NCBI RefSeq assembly: GCF_001707825.1
Contig: NZ_LYBM01000012.1
Coordinates: 41,755-105,754 of the forward strand
DNA length: 64,000 nt
Direction: 5' to 3'
From: Veronia pacifica
Lineage (GTDB): Bacteria; Pseudomonadota; Gammaproteobacteria; Enterobacterales; Vibrionaceae
The position numbers were made by a program, and so were the translations under genes. How positions within the stretch are numbered: position 1 is the first letter of the stretch; each line of letters begins with the position of its first letter. The notes beneath the pieces are model-generated. The model did not search any database, had not been told where the DNA came from, and saw only the letters and a program-made list of their open reading frames with translations. This document shows, one piece after another, positions 9,092 to 16,356 of this stretch.

Positions 9092-9475
9092 GTGTATCGT
9101 CCGTTTGCCCCCATCCTTTCTGGTCTTGAGTTATTTACTCAAGCGACTAAATGCGGCGCAAAAATCCAGAAGTGCCAGTGGAGTACAAAGCAACCAATTT
9201 TGATTTTGGTAATACGATCGTATCGTCGAGTCCTCTTGTTGAGTCATTGAATGATATGGCTGACAAAGGGGTTGTCGACATCTTTTGATGTTGTGATTTG
9301 GTCAATCGGATGAGTTAATGATCTGTCAGAACAATTAACTGCTGCGAAGCAACTTAAAGATGGCGGAAGAGACTTAGTAGTGCGGTGCATATTTGTGAGA
9401 TACATGCACCGCAGTCGTTCTACTTTCTTGTAGCAGCCCCAGTGACGATATTCAGCATGAACCAGGGACTCAAAA
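9092..9475. other. Intergenic region with a small open frame and a hairpin
   Basis: About 380 bases. An ATG-initiated frame of 45 codons at 9151-9288 (MRRKNPEVPVEYKATNFDFG...) has a coding-like composition but no ribosome site and no known relative. A 10-bp inverted repeat at 9381-9413 lies downstream. The frame may be a gene remnant. Confidence 0.3.
9381..9413. repeat. 10-bp inverted repeat (hairpin) downstream of the DUF2799 gene
   Basis: TGCGGTGCAT and ATGCACCGCA are perfect arms around 13 bases. There is no T run on either side, so it is not a standard terminator. It lies 60 bases past the stop of the minus-strand lipoprotein gene and could protect its mRNA 3' end. Confidence 0.5.
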
Positions 9476-10192
9476 TCAGAATAAATCAGTTAAGCTTTTG
9501 ATTGTCTCAGCTGTATTGGTCACTTTTAGCAGCCCCTCATAAAAGCCTTGTTCTTTTGCCAGGCTTTCATCCTGACTTTTTAATTTTGCTTTCCTTTCAA
9601 CAGATAAATCGGGTTTTACCATTTCTTTGGAAATCATTTGACGTTGACGCTGAATTTCATGCAATTTTAGTTGGTATTTTGCTTTTGTTAACTCGCTATC
9701 TGCACGCTTCAACTCTTCTTGTTTTCGATTGATGTCAGCGTGGAGGTTGGCTTTGTCTTCAGCACTAAGATCAGGGTTGAGTAAACGTATTTTGTCATCG
9801 TCAATACTGCTTTGAAGGCTTTGGACTTGTGATTCAAGCCGTGCCACTCGGTAGTTTGGTGTATAACCAGCAAGGAATTCAGTCGACAGCTCTGCGGGAC
9901 ATACTTTGTTGTAAGACTGATTAGCCTGACCGACCATTACGCCATTTTCATAGGTGCAGTAAGTGCGAAGTCCATCATTCCTTCCCTTGTTATAAAGGCT
10001 AAGATCAACTTTTACACTGTATTCGGAACAGTCTTTGCTGTAGTCAGCTGCTTTATTTTGTTGACCGGCGCTGCCATCTTTTAAACCGATCTGATACCAG
10101 TCACCCAGTCGACATTCTTCTTCGCTGATAGCAGCACAACCACTGATAGTAGCTGCAAGGATAATGCACATTGGCAATGCTTTACTTTTCAT
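9476..10192 (-). CDS. DUF2799 lipoprotein with C-terminal coiled coil
   Basis: The 238-aa product has a lipoprotein signal with lipobox ISGC (Cys19). The DUF2799 core follows: CRLGDWYQIGLKDGSAGQ, then SLYNKGRNDGLRTYCTYENG and NKVCPAEL, with paired cysteines that may form disulfides. From about residue 115 on there is a long charged helical stretch (RLESQVQSLQSSI, INRKQEELKRADSELTKAKY) that should form a coiled coil, ending in AETIKSLTDLF. The role of DUF2799 is not known; the protein is expected at the outer membrane. It stands alone beside a gene-poor region. Confidence 0.85.
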   Translation of the reverse strand: MKSKALPMCIILAATISGCAAISEEECRLGDWYQIGLKDGSAGQQNKAADYSKDCSEYSVKVDLSLYNKGRNDGLRTYCTYENGVMVGQANQSYNKVCPAELSTEFLAGYTPNYRVARLESQVQSLQSSIDDDKIRLLNPDLSAEDKANLHADINRKQEELKRADSELTKAKYQLKLHEIQRQRQMISKEMVKPDLSVERKAKLKSQDESLAKEQGFYEGLLKVTNTAETIKSLTDLF

Positions 10193-11719
10193 TATATTTT
10201 GATTCCTGTTAACAAATACAACTGACCATCAACATCGTTCGTTAATCGTCTTAAGCACGGATCTCGGTATCCAGTCCTTACGAAAATAATTCACAGATAT
10301 AAAAGTGTTAATAAATGTAAACAAATCGGTCAGAATTTTAGATATATCATCCCAGATGTGCAATTGATGAAATCGCCGATTAGGGTATAAAAATTTAATC
10401 AATACACGCCTGAAGTAATGCAAAACTATCCGTCGTATCTTAGATATATTTCGAAATTAGCAGTGATATAAGAAAGTAATCATTAATATCTTCCACAACA
10501 AGAATCTCAATCACTTTCTCATTGAAACACAGCTATTTCGTAACTGGTTTTACTATTACTGATCCTATTCGTATTCTAAGTTTTCAACCAGCAATACTCA
10601 ATAGGTTTTATATAAATAGTAATTCATTCCCATTTGACTCCTATTCTAAAATTTACTTAAGGAATATAAGAGTGGAAAAGGGAGTAATAATTTTTGCATT
10701 AATAACATACATTTCAGTAGTTTACGATGAATCACCTCTATTAAAAAGATAAAATAGAGAGTGATATTGTTATTGATAGTATTTTGTATGATAACCAGAA
10801 AGCCGCAGGGTTGGAGGGGATGAGAATCGAAAAGTATACATATAAACCTATCATAGTTATGAGGGTATGAAATGGATTTGAATGCTAGCTAGGAGTGTTT
10901 TTGGTAGTCGATATGCATTCTTTGTGTTCAGTTGGTAGGGTGGTGATAAGGCTCAACAGCGCGTTCTTTGGCAAAAAATCTGAGATAAGTCTTGCAACAT
11001 AAAAGAAGCCAGACTTATCAATAGTACCTTTAGCTGCTCTTTAGTGTGTCATTATTATTAAGTTAGTCGGTTAGTTGATGAGCGGCATTGGTAGACTACC
11101 GGAAAAAATATCAATCGAAAAGCTGCTGACGGTTATTTTAACCACTAAAAAAATAAGTTAGAAATGGGAATGGTACCCAGGTAAGTAAACCTAAGATGGC
11201 TTTCAAATAACATAAATGCGATATGACTTGCCCATCTTACCCGCTGACCAATAGAGATTAATTCACATACTCGCTGGAAGAAAAATAAAAAACATCATGT
11301 ATTGATATTTATAAAACAGGTGATCAAGTTCCCGTAATTATCACCGCGCCCTTCAAAGGGTTTCGAGCGGTTGTTGAGGGTTTACCTCTTTGGATGGGGT
11401 TCATTGACGCCTTTCAGACTCACTCTTTCCAGATCAAAATCAAATCAGTACTTCGAGAATGAGAAATAGACATAACGCGCTGAGGGAGCATCAGACATGG
11501 AGTATGTTACAGGGTTATTACTTGCTTCCTATCTCTAAGATACACCTTGAGCTTGCAGCATGAGATTCCATTCTACATTTTGTGTTTAACTATGCTCATA
11601 GTTATTCCTAGGTATAGAGATGTCACCTTAGGGTCGCCATTCAGAAAGATGCACTGCCCTCTATGTAGAAGGTGCTGGCATAGGATTAAAAGAAACGAAC
11701 AAAGGACTGGGAAGATAAA
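10193..11719. other. Gene-poor AT-rich region
   Basis: About 1.5 kb without an intact supported gene. The only long frames (for example 10522-10752 from a TTG) lack ribosome sites and have low-complexity composition. It contains a 9-bp inverted repeat (GATAAGTCT/AGACTTATC) at 10984-11019 and the KOW-domain remnant at 11289-11462. It looks like decayed DNA. Confidence 0.5.
11289..11462 (+). pseudogene. KOW-domain fragment of an RfaH/NusG-like factor
   Basis: The frame is open for 57 codons to a TGA but has an in-frame stop just upstream and no start codon with a ribosome site. It encodes YKTGDQVPVIITAPFKGFRA, then a short insert and FQIKIKSVLRE. The order matches the C-terminal domain of RfaH (PGDKVIITEGAFEGFQAIF...IKHSVKNTEFRKL). 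No NGN domain can be found upstream in any frame. I read it as the tail of a NusG paralogue whose N-terminal domain has been lost. The family match is by eye and the region is short, so confidence is moderate. Confidence 0.5.
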
Positions 11720-12622
11720 ATGGAAAAAATAAAAAAACTTGGCTTCATCGGGTTGGGTTTGATGGGAAACCCAATGGTTGAAAGATTGCTGAATGCGGGC
11801 TTCGACGTGTGTGTCTGGGCCCGTTCTCCTGAAAAGGCGAAACGCGCTACTGATGCAGGGGCCACACTTTATCCATCAGTCGCATCGCTGGTGGATGATG
11901 TCGAGGTATTGATGTTGTGTGTGTCAAATACTGCTGCGGTGCAGGATGTTGTGACAGGTCAGTCTGGCGTGTTATCAGCCTTGGCTAAGAATCAGTTTTC
12001 CTCCCTGTCTGTCATTGTTGATTTTTCCAGTATTGCGCCAAACGTTACCCGAGATATTGCTGAGCAGGCGGATAAATACAATGTGAAATGGGTCGATAGT
12101 CCGGTGTCGGGTGGCGTTGCTGGGGCAGAGCAGGGCACTTTAGCTGTGATGTGTGGCGGTGACCCTGTCATTATTTCTTCATTGATGCCGTTTTATGAGC
12201 CTCTGGCAGGAAACGTGACCCATATGGGGCCGACAGGCAGCGGCCAGGTAACTAAGATAGCAAACCAAATGCTGGTGAGTTGCAACATTATGGTAATGGC
12301 AGAAATGTTTGCTTTGGCAGAGAAAGCAGGAGTTGATGCCGGCAAGATCCCGCAGGCATTGAAAGGCGGTTTTGCTGATTCAATACCTCTGCAATTAACG
12401 GGGCCCCGTATGGCAAATAAAGAGTTTGATGAAGTGAAATGGCATGTGAAAACACTTCTCAAGGATTTAACCATGGCAAATGAGCTCGCAATATCACAAG
12501 AAGCATGGTCGCCGATGACAGAACTGGCAGCTAAGTTAATGGATTTACATGCTTCTAAGGGGTATGCGGATGCCGATCCGAGTTCAATTGTGTTGCAATA
12601 TAGCCACTCAACAAAAGATTGA
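11720..12622 (+). CDS. NAD(P)-dependent beta-hydroxyacid dehydrogenase (3-hydroxyisobutyrate dehydrogenase family)
   Basis: The 300-aa protein has the Rossmann motif GFIGLGLMGNPMVERLL at residues 8-24, the substrate-binding DSPVSGGVAGAEQGTLAVM near 123-141, and the catalytic-lysine segment GPTGSGQVTKIANQML near 172-187. A C-terminal all-helical dimerisation domain completes the family layout. Members oxidise or reduce 3-hydroxyisobutyrate, tartronate semialdehyde, sulpholactaldehyde and similar compounds, so the substrate cannot be chosen from sequence. The ATG is preceded by a purine-rich GGGAAG. It is monocistronic: the next gene is 510 bases away. Confidence 0.88.
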   Translation: MEKIKKLGFIGLGLMGNPMVERLLNAGFDVCVWARSPEKAKRATDAGATLYPSVASLVDDVEVLMLCVSNTAAVQDVVTGQSGVLSALAKNQFSSLSVIVDFSSIAPNVTRDIAEQADKYNVKWVDSPVSGGVAGAEQGTLAVMCGGDPVIISSLMPFYEPLAGNVTHMGPTGSGQVTKIANQMLVSCNIMVMAEMFALAEKAGVDAGKIPQALKGGFADSIPLQLTGPRMANKEFDEVKWHVKTLLKDLTMANELAISQEAWSPMTELAAKLMDLHASKGYADADPSSIVLQYSHSTKD

Positions 12623-13132
12623 TATCAACTCCGGTTTTCTCGCTAGTATTCGGTGTTAGATTGTCTTGTTCTATAGATTAATTTGAGATTAACCAGACAA
12701 ATATTGTGATATCTATCTGTGTATTAGCATTACTATTGAGGCAAAAGAGGCGGTCATACTGAAGAAATTATTCTTTCAGTTTTATTACCTGCTTTAATCC
12801 ATCGAAAGTAGATATAAATTTCGTTAACCAGGCATATGGTGATTAAAGTTGCTATTTTTATGCGGTTTTATTCATTGTTGATGCGAATTAAGTGATAGTT
12901 TTTACCTATGGAGAAAAGGCTGATGGCTACCTTTTTTCGAGTTAAGTCACTCTAATTTGGATTGGTTCACCCTATTTTTCTTTCATTTATTTTTCCTAGC
13001 AGAAAAAGAACTCGACCCTTACAATCCGCACTCAATAACGATAACTGATTAATACTTTTTTCCTTATTTTTATATTTTTGCTCGAACAGAGCTGAAAGTA
13101 AGGCTTTTATCCAACAAAAAGGGTGACAAGGA
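12623..13132. other. Upstream region of the long GAPDH gene
   Basis: About 510 bases, AT-rich. A weak hairpin with a T-rich tail near 12757-12785 (ACTGAA...TTCAGTTTT) could end the dehydrogenase transcript. No gene is visible. Confidence 0.4.
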
Positions 13133-14569
13133 ATGAGTCCAGAGAACTATCAACAAGAATGGCAAGTAAAGCAAACGATTGCGGAGTCGATTTCTCCGCT
13201 CATAGGCCAGATTTATCGACAAAACGGGGTAGAAGTCCTCTTATTCGGTAAAACTCTTGTTAACGCTGCGACCATAGATATTCTGAAGCTTCACCGTGTT
13301 TCCCGCCGATATATCGGTGAAGAACTTTCCCCTAAGAAAACGCTTCCAATCATTGAGCATTTAGTGGACATGCCTTTATCCCCTTGCAGGATAGATGTTG
13401 GCCAGCTGGCGCATCAATACTGGAAAGAACACAATGACGCTGAAGGTCTTTCCGATTTTCTGCAATCTGCATTATCAGACGCCATAGCCAGCGACGCAGA
13501 AGTTCAGCCGAAAGACGTCGTTTTATACGGCTTTGGGCGCATTGGTCGGCTACTGACTCGCCTATTGGTTGAGAAGAGCGGCTCGGGATATCCCCTCAAA
13601 CTGAGAGCGATAGTAGTTCGTGGTGGTAAAGATGGAGATCTCGAAAAGCGTGCAAGCTTGCTTCGCAGAGACTCAGTCCACGGCCAGTTCAACGGCAGTA
13701 TTGAAATAGATACAGAGCGTAAAGCCCTGATCGCAAACGGTAACTACATTCAGGTCATTTACGCAAATAGTCCTAAAGAAGTTGATTACACTGACTATGG
13801 TATCGAAAACGCCTTGGTTGTCGATAACACTGGCGTGTGGCGAGATGTTGATGGTTTGGGACAGCACCTCAATTGCCCGGGCGTAGACAAGGTCCTACTG
13901 ACTGCTCCAGGTAAAGGCGATATCAAAAACATTGTATTTGGTGTTAACGACGGAATGATTGAAGCAGAGGATCGTATTATCTCTGCTGCCAGCTGCACAA
14001 CAAACGCCATTACCCCCGTATTAAAAGCAATTAATGATAAGTACGGTGTATTGTCTGGTCATATCGAAACCGTGCATTCGTACACTAATGACCAAAACCT
14101 GATTGATAACTTTCACAAAGGCGAACGCCGAGGCCGAAGCGCTGCAATGAACATGGTCCTGACGTCGACAGGTGCTGCAAGTGCTGTTGCCAAGGCATTG
14201 CCCGAGCTCGCAGGTAAACTGACGGGTAACGCTATTCGTGTTCCAACACCAAATGTCTCTATGGCTGTTGCAAACCTTAATCTAGGCGAAGGAACAGACA
14301 AGGATAGCTTGAACAACTACCTGCGTGATATGGCGTTGAAATCTGAATTAGCCGCGCAAATCGATTTTACGGAATCAACCGAAGTGGTGTCGTCTGACAT
14401 CGTTGGTTCTCGTTATCCGGGTGTAGTCGATGCACAGTCGACGATTGCTCAAGACAATCGTTGTGTGTTGTACATCTGGTATGACAATGAATTTGGCTAC
14501 TCTTGCCAAGTGGTCCACTGTATGGAACAAATGATGGGTGTTCGTTACAAGACGCTCCCGGGTGCCTAA
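13133..14569 (+). CDS. Long-form glyceraldehyde-3-phosphate dehydrogenase
   Basis: At 478 residues this is about 145 longer than classical GapA. An N-terminal extension of about 125 residues precedes the NAD-binding domain, which begins DVVLYGFGRIGRLLTRLL. The catalytic Cys is in SAASCTTNAITP, the catalytic His in HIETVHSYTNDQNL, and the phosphate/C-terminal region in WYDNEFGYSCQVVHCMEQM. All key residues are present. Homologues of this length occur in marine gammaproteobacteria in addition to a normal GapA. The extension carries no motif I know; it may modulate oligomerisation or direction of flux. AAGGG is nine bases before the ATG. A strong terminator follows. Confidence 0.9.
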   Translation: MSPENYQQEWQVKQTIAESISPLIGQIYRQNGVEVLLFGKTLVNAATIDILKLHRVSRRYIGEELSPKKTLPIIEHLVDMPLSPCRIDVGQLAHQYWKEHNDAEGLSDFLQSALSDAIASDAEVQPKDVVLYGFGRIGRLLTRLLVEKSGSGYPLKLRAIVVRGGKDGDLEKRASLLRRDSVHGQFNGSIEIDTERKALIANGNYIQVIYANSPKEVDYTDYGIENALVVDNTGVWRDVDGLGQHLNCPGVDKVLLTAPGKGDIKNIVFGVNDGMIEAEDRIISAASCTTNAITPVLKAINDKYGVLSGHIETVHSYTNDQNLIDNFHKGERRGRSAAMNMVLTSTGAASAVAKALPELAGKLTGNAIRVPTPNVSMAVANLNLGEGTDKDSLNNYLRDMALKSELAAQIDFTESTEVVSSDIVGSRYPGVVDAQSTIAQDNRCVLYIWYDNEFGYSCQVVHCMEQMMGVRYKTLPGA

Positions 14570-14674
14570 AAGGTTGCTCCACAACTTTTACAAATACCTG
14601 AACAGTAACGACATCGGCTCTCCCGCCAACTGAGAGTCGAATACCTTATAATAATAATGAGTGGACAGATAATT

Positions 14675-14699
14675 GCCCGGCAGATGCCGGGCTTTTTTT
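14675..14699 (+). terminator. Rho-independent terminator of the GAPDH gene
   Basis: GCCCGGCA and TGCCGGGC are perfect arms around GA, followed by seven T residues. Confidence 0.95.
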
Positions 14700-14729
14700 A
14701 TTTGATCGTATCTTTTGATTTAATTTTAT

Positions 14730-15125
14730 TTACGACTGCTTTTCTTCAGTTACCTGACTGAGTATCTCGTCACCCCAGCCCAGCAATTTCCCGTCTGCAA
14801 AGATGACTGGCGTGCATTCGTCTTTGGTATCGTGGCCGTCACCTTTAACAAAATGTGTGCGATAGAAAAGAACTTTGTACTGCATATTATTTAGGGTGAA
14901 AGCCTCAGAAAATGACGAATCTCCAAGCTTATTCTTAACATCTGAATAGGATGAACCAACGTTTAAATCAGCAATTTTATTTCGCGTCTCTTGCCATTGG
15001 GCTTCGTGACTCGATGAACTTGACCATCCGGGTCCATGCTCATCATTGCCAAGATTGACGACGCAGCCTTGCAGTGTAAGTGAGAGAAGACCAAGGGTGA
15101 GTATGTGTTTTAGTTTTATAGACAT
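14730..15125 (-). CDS. DUF3192 lipoprotein
   Basis: The 131-aa product has a lipoprotein signal with lipobox LQGC (Cys21). The rest fits DUF3192: an IADLNVGSSYSDVKNKLG segment like the SmpA/OmlA-type repeat, then YKVLFYRTHFVKGDGHDTKD and ECTPVIFADGKLLGWGDEIL. The function of the family is unknown; a BAM-like or small periplasmic binding fold is possible. It lies 87 bases downstream of the LiaF-like gene on the same strand and may be cotranscribed with it. Confidence 0.82.
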   Translation of the reverse strand: MSIKLKHILTLGLLSLTLQGCVVNLGNDEHGPGWSSSSSHEAQWQETRNKIADLNVGSSYSDVKNKLGDSSFSEAFTLNNMQYKVLFYRTHFVKGDGHDTKDECTPVIFADGKLLGWGDEILSQVTEEKQS

Positions 15126-15212
15126 TATCTTTCCTAGATATTAACTGACGCTATTTATGTGTATATATAAAAACGCTTCTGTCTGGTTAGCATACGCTAA
15201 CCACAATCTTTC

Positions 15213-15872
15213 CTAGTCTTTTGAAGAGAACAAGCCTGTTTTCTTTAGCTCTTGTGCGAACTTAATAAAGGCATCTCTTTTGAGTTCCCTGACTTTGATT
15301 TCCAGTCCGCCCATGCCAACAAAGCCATCAATCGTGATTGTGGGGGCATCCATGTCGATGGTCGACGCTATTTTATTTTCAACGCCTCCCATAATGCAGA
15401 GCGTACGAGTAACAACGTTCACGTTTTTAGGGACTTGAAGTTCGACACCGCCCATTAAACAGAAAACTGTTATTCTTATATCTTTGTGTTTGAAGATGGC
15501 ATCGGTAAAGTCGAGAACTGCACCACCCATCACGGTCGCAACGTTGAGCTTTTTCGGCACAATCCATGCCCCTGAGCGATCATTTCCACCCATGAAAGCA
15601 AGAATAGTTTCATCCTGGCTTTCTTCTTGTTCGGCAGTGTATCTCGGGCTAAAACGGTAAGATTTGGATTTCACATATTCACTGTCTACTTCCATATCTA
15701 AATCAGAGATTTGTTCAACAATTTCCTGATGTGTCGTGGCTTCCATAACAATATCGAGGCGGCGCTCGAACGCTGCATTTGAGATGACACCATGACTGTA
15801 GTTATAGATAAGCTTGTCGACTGTTTCTTCTCTTACTTTTTCAATAGGTCTGTCATCTAATTTCACACTCAT
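15213..15872 (-). CDS. DUF1707/LiaF-like cytoplasmic protein
   Basis: The 219-aa protein starts with a DUF1707-like helical segment (VDKLIYNYSHGVISNAAFER, residues about 18-37). It continues with the repeated beta-solenoid pattern of the LiaF C-terminal domain: AFMGGNDRSGAW, ATVMGGAVLDFTDA, CLMGGVELQVP, CIMGGVENKIA and VGMGGLEIKV. No transmembrane segment is present, unlike Firmicute LiaF, so it is probably a soluble or peripheral envelope-stress sensor. Regulation is unknown; a 19-bp dyad (ATTACC-N7-GGTAAT) lies about 190 bases upstream. It heads a possible two-gene unit with the DUF3192 lipoprotein. Confidence 0.78.
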   Translation of the reverse strand: MSVKLDDRPIEKVREETVDKLIYNYSHGVISNAAFERRLDIVMEATTHQEIVEQISDLDMEVDSEYVKSKSYRFSPRYTAEQEESQDETILAFMGGNDRSGAWIVPKKLNVATVMGGAVLDFTDAIFKHKDIRITVFCLMGGVELQVPKNVNVVTRTLCIMGGVENKIASTIDMDAPTITIDGFVGMGGLEIKVRELKRDAFIKFAQELKKTGLFSSKD

Positions 15873-16356
15873 TATGAATTCCCTTCAGTCTGTAATATTT
15901 CGTCTTCATCAATAACCTTGTATCTGATGAATGCTTGAATATCATTTGTATACATCAATGTCTTGGATACTATACAGCAACTACTATGCCAATGTTTAAA
16001 GGCCGTATTTAACGGTGCATCCACACTAATAGACTGAATAAATTGGATAAATTCGAGTGATAATTACCGAATATTGGTAATATTTACTAAGTTTTGAAAT
16101 TTTAGAAAATATAGATTAAGCGTGTTTTATTAGGCAAAACAGGCGACTGTAGGACAGACATAACCGTCTATGTTTTATGGTGGTTGAGAACAGTTCTAGC
16201 GTTATCACATCATGTTTGAATCACTTATTGTTTACTGTACTGAATACTTTGCAGGTATACCGCCCTAGAGTTATGACGCCTTTCAGCATAAGAGCGGTTT
16301 TTCGATAGCGTTCTGCTGACATGTTTGCAGAAACGATTCTGATTGAGCTGGCAGGT
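15873..16356. other. Intergenic region with a small dyad
   Basis: About 480 bases between the nasA stop and the LiaF-like start. ATTACC-N7-GGTAAT at 16063-16081 has six-base arms and could be an operator. I see no gene and no clear terminator for nasA. Confidence 0.4.

Noticed and set aside
10522..10752. 76-codon frame in the AT-rich region
   Set aside because: TTG start, no ribosome site and low-complexity composition; probably chance.
11078..11161. Small frame MSGIGRLPEKISIEKLLTVI...
   Set aside because: Only 27 codons and no ribosome site; not enough to call a gene.
12914..12938. Terminator-like AAAAGG...CCTTTTTT in the GAPDH upstream region
   Set aside because: Only six base pairs with a ten-base loop and no gene directly before it.
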